A stretch of 22,242 bases of DNA from Desulfurococcales archaeon (GTDB lineage: Archaea > Thermoproteota > Thermoprotei_A > Sulfolobales > NBVN01), in the NCBI GenBank assembly GCA_023255965.1, contig JAGDWE010000004.1, positions 1 through 22,242 on the forward strand, given 5' to 3'. The notes beneath the pieces were generated by a model. The model saw only the letters and a program-made list of their open reading frames with translations. It ran no database searches and was not told where the DNA came from. Positions 1 to 6,138 of this stretch are shown here, one piece after another (the first letter of the stretch is position 1; every line of letters starts with the position of its first letter). The translations under genes were made by a program, and so were the position numbers.

Positions 1-433
1 AGCAATGGCTGCCCTAATCCTTGGTGGAGAAGCCCTTAAAATCCTTGCGAGCTCCTCTTGGCTTGGAACCCGCTCATTTTCTATCGTTGGCGTGGCTGTT
101 GAATTCTTAATTTTAATTCTTCTTGTTAGAGTATATGTTATGGTAGCGAAGCCAAGACTTAATTGCTTTTAAAATTCCTTGAATATAGCCTGGAGACTTT
201 TTCTCCTCCTCAAGTTTAGCAACAAGGTCTTCTAAGGAGTCTTGAAAACCCATCAAATCCCTTCTAGCCCAATCCAACAATCCCTTAGGATCTTTGTTTA
301 GAAGCTCGCATGCCTTACCAAGCCTTCTCAAAGCAACCTCACCAGTGATTGGGCTTCCCCTAGCAAGGTTCTTAAGCCAACGCCTAACCTGCTCATCCTC
401 CAAGAGCCTTTCATACTTCCTTACTTTCTTCAT
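1..433 (-). pseudogene. Tyrosine recombinase (integrase), frameshifted and cut by window edge
   Basis: The first frame (433 down to 113) encodes 106 residues of a helical SAM-like core-binding domain, including SPITGEVALRRLG and a second helix pair ending SWLRYHNI. That frame then hits a stop at 113-115. In the +1 frame the protein continues as TLTRRIKIKNSTATPTIENE and then RVPSQEELARILRASPPRI to the window edge, which is how the linker and start of a tyrosine recombinase catalytic domain look. One extra T after the HNI codons (about 128-135) would explain the switch. The catalytic R-H-R-Y residues lie outside the window. ATG at 433 has a GAGG ribosome binding site. The gene starts 60 bp beyond the 3' end of tRNA-Val and runs away from it, as integrases do at tRNA attachment sites. 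Leu codons here are mainly CTT, TTG and CTC, while neighbouring genes prefer TTA, which suggests transfer. Programmed frameshifting cannot be excluded. Confidence 0.8.
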
Positions 434-492
434 CGATCCTCAGGTATAATAAAGGCGGATCTCCTATTTAAGGATTCGCACTTAGTTAGGAG

Positions 493-566
493 TGGGCCCG
501 CGGGGACTTGAACCCCGGACCTCCGCCGTGTGAGGGCGGCGTCCTACCAGGCTAGACGACGGGCCC
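493..566 (-). tRNA. tRNA-Val (CAC), no intron
   Basis: The minus strand folds as a complete cloverleaf. The 7-bp acceptor GGGCCCG pairs with CGGGCCC, the anticodon stem CCGCC/GGCGG encloses the loop CTCACAC with anticodon CAC, and the T arm CGGGG-TTCAAGT-CCCCG is perfect. The discriminator is A at 493, and CCA is not encoded (the next bases are CTC). It would read GUG codons. Its 3' end faces the recombinase remnant at 1-433, so it may serve as an attachment site. Confidence 0.97.
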
Positions 567-588
567 CCGAACTAGTATGACCCTCAAC

Positions 589-597
589 CTTAAAAGT
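589..597 (-). promoter_or_regulatory. TATA box of tRNA-Val
   Basis: ACTTTTAAG on the minus strand, preceded by an A-rich BRE-like GAAA. Its centre lies 27 nt upstream of the first tRNA nucleotide, the usual archaeal TATA-to-start spacing. Confidence 0.6.
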
Positions 598-639
598 TTT
601 CACAAGCCCTCAATGATTGTTGCCTGAGTAGTGTATTTT

Positions 640-755
640 AGGCTCGGGAGCAATGTAGGCACTTCAGGGCTAATGAAGTAAGTGAGGGGGGAGATAGTTG
701 ATGAGGCCCCTAGCTTCGTCTGAGGAAGGCACGCCCCTGAAGGGGGAGTGAGATA
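640..755 (+). ncRNA. Possible structured or guide RNA in GC-rich spacer (unproven)
   Basis: The spacer between tRNA-Val and the TrmJ gene is visibly richer in G and C than the flanking genes, and it holds no convincing open frame. Several hairpins can be drawn: ACTTC (661-665) with GAAGT (675-679), AGGGG (685-689) with CCCCT (707-711), and CAC-G-CCCC-TGAA-GGGG-GA-GTG (730-750). A box C-like TTGATGA (698-704), 15 guide-like bases and a box D-like CTGA (720-723) lie inside. A second CTGA is at 737-740, but no box C' fits between the two, so this is not a canonical C/D sRNA. GC-rich islands in AT-rich hyperthermophile genomes often mark structured RNAs. Strand and ends are uncertain. Confidence 0.27.
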
Positions 756-766
756 ATGGCGTTAAG

Positions 767-1489
767 CTATGAAGGCCTAACCTCTGTACACGTCCTCAAG
801 GTATGGTAGACGTCTTTAAATAGCCTGTAGAGTATCCTGCCCTCCACTTTGGTTAATACCGACCTACATAAGATGTGCCTTAAAGTTACCTCAGCGTTCT
901 CTGGATTCATGCCTACGGCGGTGGCTATTTCCTTTATATATCTAAGTATGTAGTTTATGTACTCCTTACTTATTAATTCACCGTAAACTAGGTTTCGTTT
1001 TAGCGGTTTAGATAGCTCATATAGAGTGATGGCTACGGCGTGCGATAGATTTAATACGTTGTAGTCGCTACCTACCTCTATAGTCATAATTAAGTCGCAC
1101 TTGCTTAACTCACTCCTCGTTAAGCCCACACTCTCACGTCCGAAGACCAAGGTCAGCTCATTTAAATGCCCGGCAAGAATGGATAGGTATGATAGGGTTA
1201 TTGACTGCCTTAATGGATCTGATTCCTCATTGTATACTGCAGTAGTACATACGGTGAGTTCTGAGTCCTTAAGACACTCATCTAATGAAGCAACCACATT
1301 AACGTAATCAACCAACTCAGAGCCGCGTGCAGCAAAATTTAATACCTCAGGATCCCTAACATCGAACTTAGGCCTGACAACACATAGATCCTTTACGCCG
1401 AAATTCCTAGCTAACCTAAGTACGAATCCCATATTAATCCTGCCTTCAGGCTCTACAAGGACCAACCTGATCCTCAAAGCAATTACCAT
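767..1489 (-). CDS. trmJ: TrmJ-like tRNA ribose 2'-O-methyltransferase (SpoU/TrmH family)
   Basis: 240 residues with the SPOUT signature motifs. Motif 1 is GRINMGFVLRLARNFGV (residues 16-32) with the conserved Asn. Motif 2 is LVFGRESVGLTRSEL (114-128), and motif 3 is YNVLNLSHAVAITLYEL (143-159), which form the trefoil knot that binds S-adenosylmethionine. The C-terminal 80 residues are helical, as in TrmJ. Archaeal TrmJ proteins methylate the 2'-hydroxyl of position 32 in the tRNA anticodon loop, reported as C32-specific in Sulfolobus. The substrate here is inferred from family. The gene starts with ATG and follows DUF655 after a 75-bp AT-rich gap that may hold its own promoter. A close alternative is another TrmH-type 2'-O-methyltransferase. 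Confidence 0.85.
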   Translation of the reverse strand: MVIALRIRLVLVEPEGRINMGFVLRLARNFGVKDLCVVRPKFDVRDPEVLNFAARGSELVDYVNVVASLDECLKDSELTVCTTAVYNEESDPLRQSITLSYLSILAGHLNELTLVFGRESVGLTRSELSKCDLIMTIEVGSDYNVLNLSHAVAITLYELSKPLKRNLVYGELISKEYINYILRYIKEIATAVGMNPENAEVTLRHILCRSVLTKVEGRILYRLFKDVYHTLRTCTEVRPS

Positions 1490-1564
1490 GAGAACTTAAT
1501 TTAATGTAATTAATATTCGTACTGCGACTATCCCGATTCCGAGAATATATTTGCACGGCATTAA

Positions 1565-2236
1565 TCATGCATGAATGCCGAATTTCTCATAAAGCTTCCT
1601 TAGGTAACCTACTGCCAATGCCTTCTCAGCGCGTGGAGGAGGTTCCAGGAAGAGATAGTAGCGGTCCTTCCCCTGAATTTCAATTAATATTCTATCGATG
1701 ATTAACTTCATAGGATCAACTATCTTGGTACGTTGCTGTAGTTCACTAAACGATTCGAACCTCTTTTTCTTCCTCTCGTCGAGTATTAACCACATGGATT
1801 TCTTACCTATTCCTGGAAGTAATTCAAGGGAGTGCAACTTAATGGTTATTGGCTCAGCTACGTTAAAGAACTCCACGAATATTCTCTCCTTCTCTGAAAT
1901 TATTTTCCTTACGGCCTCAGGTAAGTAGCTCTTTGCCACCGAAGTCAGCTCATCATAGAGTACAACACCACCCCAAACGTACTCGACCTTATCCCTTAAT
2001 TCCTTCCTCGTAAACCCTACGTATACTTTCTCACCTTGGGTTACGTATATGCCCTGCTTAGTATGGAATTCAAGTAATGTGAAGAACTTATCCCCTACTG
2101 CCTGAGCTATGGGCTTAATCCTATGTGATGGGTGATGTGTATCGAAGGGATTGCCATTGGGGAGGAAATCAAGCACGTATGCGTACTCCTCCTTAAGAAC
2201 CCTTCTATCTACTTCCCTCACTTTAGGATTACTCAA
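1565..2236 (-). CDS. DUF655 family protein with helix-hairpin-helix motif
   Basis: 223 residues that match the archaeal DUF655 family. The N-terminal half is an OB/S1-like beta-rich region (YAYVLDFLPNG at residues 19-29 and a VYVGFTRKELRDKV strand pair). The C-terminal half has a helix-hairpin-helix, LELLPGIGKKSMWLIL (137-152), a nucleic-acid backbone-binding element. The exact biochemical role is unknown; an RNA-binding role in translation or RNA modification is inferred from architecture and context. The order L21e, rpo4, DUF655 is conserved in many archaea, where a KsgA-type rRNA dimethylase gene often follows; here a TrmJ gene takes that place. Translation probably starts at TTG 2236, with a GGTCAT ribosome-binding-like stretch upstream. 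Confidence 0.85.
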   Translation of the reverse strand: MSNPKVREVDRRVLKEEYAYVLDFLPNGNPFDTHHPSHRIKPIAQAVGDKFFTLLEFHTKQGIYVTQGEKVYVGFTRKELRDKVEYVWGGVVLYDELTSVAKSYLPEAVRKIISEKERIFVEFFNVAEPITIKLHSLELLPGIGKKSMWLILDERKKKRFESFSELQQRTKIVDPMKLIIDRILIEIQGKDRYYLFLEPPPRAEKALAVGYLRKLYEKFGIHA

Positions 2237-2259
2237 AATATGACCCCAATACTAGTTGG

Positions 2260-2586
2260 TTAGGAACAGCACTTACCAACTATCTCTAAAATCCTATTTA
2301 GCAACTCATCATCGGCTGTTTTTTCCTCGAAGTTAAGGAGTGCCCTAACCTCATCAACTGAGTTAGGGCAGTTGTTAACTAACATGACTGCCGTGACCTC
2401 CTTTAGACCCAAGTTAGTTAATTCGTTAAGTACAGGCTCGGGTTCCTTACACTTAGATAGTTTAGAAACATATTCAAAGACCCTAGAAACCATATGGCTC
2501 ACGCTACTACCCTCATAATCCATTAACTTCTTAATCAATTTAGCTACTTCAGAGTAAGTTAGGTGCTTAAACGATAAAACCTTCAT
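2260..2586 (-). CDS. rpo4: RNA polymerase subunit Rpo4 (RpoF, Rpb4 homologue)
   Basis: About 108 residues. Rpo4 pairs with Rpo7 to form the stalk of archaeal RNA polymerase, which binds nascent RNA and TFE. The all-helical sequence, starting MKVLSFKHLTYSEVAKL and with an HRDC-like C-terminal half (EVTAVMLVNNCPNSVDEVRALL), fits the family, as does the small size. The frame is open up to a GTG at 2595, but the ATG at 2586 is the better start: that GTG lies in a GAGTGAT stretch, which resembles the ribosome binding site, 5 nt upstream. The gene follows L21e by a few bases and precedes DUF655 by 23 bp, so the three are probably cotranscribed. Confidence 0.92.
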   Translation of the reverse strand: MKVLSFKHLTYSEVAKLIKKLMDYEGSSVSHMVSRVFEYVSKLSKCKEPEPVLNELTNLGLKEVTAVMLVNNCPNSVDEVRALLNFEEKTADDELLNRILEIVGKCCS

Positions 2587-2596
2587 GAATATCACT

Positions 2597-2899
2597 CTAG
2601 CCCTGAGTATGAGGCCTTAAATGCTCGGGCATGATGAATAGCTCCTTCCTCTTATTACCTAGGAAGACCTCAACTATATACGCCCTACCACGCATCCCCA
2701 CTATAGTCCCAATTTTACCGTAATACCTCCTATGTGGGAGCCCAGAATGAATTGCCGGGTTAGGAACTATACATACTCTATCTCCAACCTTATACTCAAT
2801 CATAAGGCTGCTTAACGGCGGTACAGCCCCCCTCTCCCTTACCTCCTTTCTAAGTAGCGACCTGGTCCTATGCCTTAATCCCTGAGATGCTTTAACCAT
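2597..2899 (-). CDS. rpl21e: Large-subunit ribosomal protein L21e
   Basis: 100 residues, the usual length. The basic N-terminus (VKASQGLRHRTRSLLRKEVRERG) is followed by an SH3-like barrel, YKVGDRVCIVPNPAIHSGLPHRRYYGK, then GTIVGMRGRAYIVEV, and ends in the family-typical LFIMPEHLRPH. It is a component of the 50S subunit. It is the first gene of the probable L21e-rpo4-DUF655 operon and has a promoter-like site 40 bp upstream. Confidence 0.96.
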   Translation of the reverse strand: MVKASQGLRHRTRSLLRKEVRERGAVPPLSSLMIEYKVGDRVCIVPNPAIHSGLPHRRYYGKIGTIVGMRGRAYIVEVFLGNKRKELFIMPEHLRPHTQG

Positions 2900-2935
2900 G
2901 GATTCCCAACCTCAATACTCTCTACCTAAAGCTTA

Positions 2936-2944
2936 GATTTAAGG
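2936..2944 (-). promoter_or_regulatory. Putative TATA box of the L21e operon
   Basis: CCTTAAATC on the minus strand in the 57-bp gap between Pus10 and L21e. A start about 26 nt downstream would give a leader of roughly 15 nt before ATG 2899. Confidence 0.45.
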
Positions 2945-2956
2945 CATTAATATACT

Positions 2957-4201
2957 TTAATCCATAATAACATCAAGCAGATCGACCTCAAGAACCTCCA
3001 ACCCGGTCCCTAAGGTCTTAGCAAAGCTTGGTGAGGTATTACCTTCATCACCACTTACTAATTCCCTGATAAATAATTTACTATCACATTTAATTAGTAA
3101 CTCTAGGACGTATTCATTAATTAACCTACCCCGCACCGCATATACTTTACCAATCCTAGTAAATTTCTTCCTCATACTCCCTACTCTCCTAATTAATACC
3201 TGCTTAACCTCCCTACCACTAAACTCACGTGATAGCAGGTCTACCGCATCATCACTTAATGATTTCTTCGAGAGAGCTAATACCCTGTAAAGCGCTGAAT
3301 ACCTACCCAATTTAATTCCAATGACGTGCTTAGGGGTAACGTACCTATCTATCACTAAATCTACCCATCTATTACTACCCACAAATTTTGATAGGCTTGC
3401 AACACTTATCGTCTTATCCTTCATATCCTTTAATTCAATTACTAAAGGTCTTCCGCTACCTAATATCCTAACGTCAACATCCTCACGCCCGGTTAAATGC
3501 ATTTTATATCTACTAACTCCTAACGAATTGGCTAATGCCTCCACAAGATCCTCAAGCGACAGCATATACTTCCTGCTACCATTACGTGAAACCCACTTCG
3601 TCTGAGATATGTAACGCCCTATCTTAACATATCTACATAACACGTAAGTAGGTGTTACCTGGATCTCGGGTTCTAAGGTATTTAAGTCAACCCTTATAAT
3701 GAGGTCGGGATACTTAAACTCAGGCTCTATATTAAGTAATGCCTTAACCTTCTTACCTAATTCCCTCTTTAACTCCCTTCTAATGCTTTCCCACGAATCT
3801 AAATTGAACTCCGTAACAACCTCCAATTCCCTACGCTCCATCTCAGAACCCCTTGGAACGCTAACCACGAAGTTCCTGACCTTAAATCCACTCATCCTAC
3901 TAAGTATCTTACTGCTTAACTCACTAATTAGAAGGTCTAAATCGCTGGAACAAATATAGCACTTTACTTTATTTACCTTAGTACCTAAGTACTTAAGGTA
4001 TAGCTGAGGCATGATGCCTACGTTAGGCAACACCTCCCGCAATAACTCAACGTATTTAATGTCCTTAGATATCATGCGGTGAACTTCCATTAATGCAGCC
4101 ACCTTAATGGCATTACCTCTAACTAGGTTATTGATGCCTAACCCGTACTTAGCAAATAACCTACCTAAGCACCTACTACAGAGGGGGTACTTACGAAGCA
4201 C
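2957..4201 (-). CDS. pus10: tRNA pseudouridine synthase Pus10
   Basis: 414 residues. Archaeal Pus10 makes pseudouridine 55 (and often 54) in the T loop of tRNA. Four zinc cysteines are visible: C8 and C11 in CSRCLGR, C81 and C84 in CYIC. A THUMP-like region follows. The catalytic block is HLTGREDVDVRILGSGRPLV (residues 235-254), whose Asp in GRED is the expected nucleophile. Near the C-terminus GDEGNTSPSFAKTLG matches the family's final motif. The start used is GTG 4201. Upstream in-frame codons (LITKAIEV) resemble the usual N-terminus but offer no ATG, GTG or TTG before overlapping SRP54. It lies 38 bp after SRP54 on the same strand. Confidence 0.94.
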   Translation of the reverse strand: MLRKYPLCSRCLGRLFAKYGLGINNLVRGNAIKVAALMEVHRMISKDIKYVELLREVLPNVGIMPQLYLKYLGTKVNKVKCYICSSDLDLLISELSSKILSRMSGFKVRNFVVSVPRGSEMERRELEVVTEFNLDSWESIRRELKRELGKKVKALLNIEPEFKYPDLIIRVDLNTLEPEIQVTPTYVLCRYVKIGRYISQTKWVSRNGSRKYMLSLEDLVEALANSLGVSRYKMHLTGREDVDVRILGSGRPLVIELKDMKDKTISVASLSKFVGSNRWVDLVIDRYVTPKHVIGIKLGRYSALYRVLALSKKSLSDDAVDLLSREFSGREVKQVLIRRVGSMRKKFTRIGKVYAVRGRLINEYVLELLIKCDSKLFIRELVSGDEGNTSPSFAKTLGTGLEVLEVDLLDVIMD

Positions 4202-4239
4202 CTCTATTGCCTTAGTAATTAAGGACGGACATATATCAC

Positions 4240-5589
4240 TTAAGCTCCTAAGTCCTTCACCCCAAATTTACTTAGTAATCCCTTCTTCCTTCTTAAATCC
4301 TTCATTAAACGCCTTAACTGCTCGTAGTACCTCAGTAGCTCCTCAACGTCGCTCACTGAAGTGCCTGAGCCCAAGGCAATCCTCCTCATCCTACGTCTAT
4401 CAATTATTGATGGATCATCTAATTCCTCATAGGTCATGGAATTAATGATGCTGATCCACTTATCTATCTTATCCTCAGATGATTTGATCATATCGTCAGA
4501 AACTGATGCCATAAACGATAAACCAGGAATTAATTCAAATACCTTCTTAAGCGGCCCTAACTTCTTTATCGACTGTAATTGAAGGTAGATATCCCTAAGG
4601 GATATCTTCCCTGAGGCCATGATCCTCTCTAATCTTCTCTCTATTTCCTCCCTCTCTTCTAAAGCCTCGAACTTCTTAAGCAACGACTCCAGATCGCCTA
4701 ACCCAAGCAATCTACTGACGAACTTCTTAGGATCGAATGCCTCGATATCCTCTAATCTCTCACCATCACATACGAACTTTATTCTAGCATTAGTAGCAGC
4801 TATAGCTGATAGCGCTCCTCCGCCCTTAGCCGTGCCGTCTAATTTAGTAACAATTATCGACCCTATTGGGGTATATTCATGGAACCTCTTAGCAAGATCG
4901 TACGCCTTCTGGCCTATATAGGCATCTATAACTAACAATATCTCATCAGGCCTTATAGCCTCCGCCAACTGCCTCATCTCATCTAGGAGCTTTTCCTCAC
5001 TTCCATATCCATGCCTACCGGCGGTATCTATTATAATTACGTTACATTTAAATTCATTGACTAACTTCCCAACCCCTTGAACAGCTATTGAGACCGGGTC
5101 GCTACTGTTTTTATCGCCAAAGAATGGGACCCCTATCGAATTGGCTATCTGCATTAGTTGCTCATATGCTGCAGGTCTATAGGTATCGGTAGTTATTAGC
5201 CCGGGCCTGTAACCCAATTTCTTATATAGGAGCGCTAACTTGCCTGCTGTAGTGGTTTTCCCTGATCCCTGAATGCCTACTAACATCATTATATAGGGTT
5301 GCTTACTCAGTGTTATGCTGGCCTTCCCTTCACTGCCGAATAATTCGATAAGTTTTTCATAGACTATCTTAATGAACCACTCACGCCTCAGGACCCCTGG
5401 AGGGGGCTTGGATTTAAATGCCTCCTCACGTATCCTACTAGTTAGCTCGGAAACTATCTTTAAGTTAACGTCTGCCCTGATCAAGGTCTTTTGAAGTTCC
5501 CTGAGGAACTCCTCAACACTCCTCTCGTAGGACTCACCGCCCTTTAAAAAAGAAGTTACAAGATCCTTAAGTACTTCAAGGCCTTTCAT
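4240..5589 (-). CDS. srp54: Signal recognition particle GTPase SRP54
   Basis: 449 residues. SRP54 binds signal sequences and 7S RNA and directs nascent chains to FtsY at the membrane. Domains in order: N four-helix bundle (1-95); G domain with GIQGSGKTT (105-113), DTYRPAA (135-141), DTAGRH (188-193) and TKLDGTAKGGG (248-258); M domain (about 310-440) with ISLRDIYLQLQSIKKLGPL and RIALGSGTSVSDVEELL, which binds SRP RNA. The M domain is modest in methionine, with Leu and Ile where many homologues have Met (GPLKKVFELIPGL). ATG 5589 lies 3 nt after the aIF5A stop, so the two are translationally adjacent and surely cotranscribed. Confidence 0.97.
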   Translation of the reverse strand: MKGLEVLKDLVTSFLKGGESYERSVEEFLRELQKTLIRADVNLKIVSELTSRIREEAFKSKPPPGVLRREWFIKIVYEKLIELFGSEGKASITLSKQPYIMMLVGIQGSGKTTTAGKLALLYKKLGYRPGLITTDTYRPAAYEQLMQIANSIGVPFFGDKNSSDPVSIAVQGVGKLVNEFKCNVIIIDTAGRHGYGSEEKLLDEMRQLAEAIRPDEILLVIDAYIGQKAYDLAKRFHEYTPIGSIIVTKLDGTAKGGGALSAIAATNARIKFVCDGERLEDIEAFDPKKFVSRLLGLGDLESLLKKFEALEEREEIERRLERIMASGKISLRDIYLQLQSIKKLGPLKKVFELIPGLSFMASVSDDMIKSSEDKIDKWISIINSMTYEELDDPSIIDRRRMRRIALGSGTSVSDVEELLRYYEQLRRLMKDLRRKKGLLSKFGVKDLGA

Positions 5590-5592
5590 TAA

Positions 5593-5982
5593 CTACTTAA
5601 TCCTCATTATCTTTCTCCTACCCATAATTCCCCAGTACTCAACCTCAACGCCTGGAGCTAACTTACTTAGTAAATCCGGCTCAGCCTCGGCTTCGAAGGT
5701 CTCAAAAGTCTCTAAATCCATTAACTGCACGGTAACACCTGAGACCGCTATGACCTGAGCACTTCTCTTTTCGATTATTGGCACTTCAACCCTCTGATCA
5801 ACTGGAGCCACTAACGTCTTCTTATTCCCAGTAAACAACCCTATGGCAACCACATGAGCCTTAGCACTTCCATGCTTTCCCGTCTTAGCCTTACTTACCT
5901 CTACAATACGACATGGTTCCCCATCAATGACTATGAAGCTACCCTCTTTTAGGTCGCCTAATTCAGCATACGTGGTACTCAT
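5593..5982 (-). CDS. eif5A: Translation factor aIF5A
   Basis: 129 residues, the family length. aIF5A helps the ribosome form difficult peptide bonds and terminate. The hypusination loop is intact: KTGKHGSAKAHV with the modified Lys at residue 36. The N-terminal SH3-like domain is followed by an OB-fold (VPIIEKRSAQVIAVSGVTVQLMD). It needs deoxyhypusine synthase, which is not in this window. It is the first gene of a minus-strand run aIF5A-SRP54-Pus10, with its own TATA box and a leader of only about 10 nt. Confidence 0.97.
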   Translation of the reverse strand: MSTTYAELGDLKEGSFIVIDGEPCRIVEVSKAKTGKHGSAKAHVVAIGLFTGNKKTLVAPVDQRVEVPIIEKRSAQVIAVSGVTVQLMDLETFETFEAEAEPDLLSKLAPGVEVEYWGIMGRRKIMRIK

Positions 5983-6014
5983 TACTCACATCCTAATACC
6001 TATAGATTAGGGAA

Positions 6015-6023
6015 TTTTAAAAA
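6015..6023 (-). promoter_or_regulatory. TATA box of aIF5A
   Basis: TTTTTAAAA on the minus strand. Transcription about 26 nt downstream would begin near 5993, giving an 11-nt leader before ATG 5982. The 156-bp gap is divergent, with glmS on the other side. Confidence 0.6.
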
Positions 6024-6085
6024 TATCTAAGCCTTAATTACGAGGCCATATTTTTATTATTTGGAATTCAACTAATTCATAGGTA

Positions 6086-6105
6086 GTAATGTGATCACGC
6101 ATTAC
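6086..6105. promoter_or_regulatory. Inverted repeat upstream of glmS, candidate operator
   Basis: GTAATG (6086-6091) and CATTAC (6100-6105) form a perfect 6-bp inverted repeat with an 8-nt centre containing TGATCA. It abuts the glmS TATA-like site, overlapping where TFB would contact DNA, so a bound regulator could block initiation. No regulator is identified. Confidence 0.35.
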
Positions 6106-6114
6106 ATAGTATAT
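6105..6114 (+). promoter_or_regulatory. Putative TATA box of glmS
   Basis: CATAGTATAT-type AT-rich site ending about 25 nt before ATG 6139, which would make the glmS mRNA leaderless or nearly so. Confidence 0.45.
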
Positions 6115-6138
6115 TGGCATGCTTAGGGGTTTGAAATA

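Noticed and set aside
698..740. A full dual-guide C/D sRNA using the two CTGA boxes at 720 and 737.
   Set aside because: Only 13 nt separate the boxes, too few for a box C' plus a guide; kept only as a weak RNA candidate.
701..751. Short plus-strand frame ATG 701 to TGA 751 in the GC-rich spacer.
   Set aside because: It is only 16 codons long, in a region better explained by RNA structure, with no family resemblance.
720..765. GAGGAAGGC at 722-730 and AGATAATGG at 751-759 resemble conserved pieces of RNase P RNA.
   Set aside because: The two pieces are only about 20 nt apart, far too close for even the reduced type T RNase P RNA, and the P4 pairing partner is not convincing.
4240..4700. Methionine-poor M domain of SRP54 as a possible functional change.
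   Set aside because: Hydrophobic Leu and Ile replace Met, a trend seen in thermophile SRP54 proteins, and all other motifs are normal.
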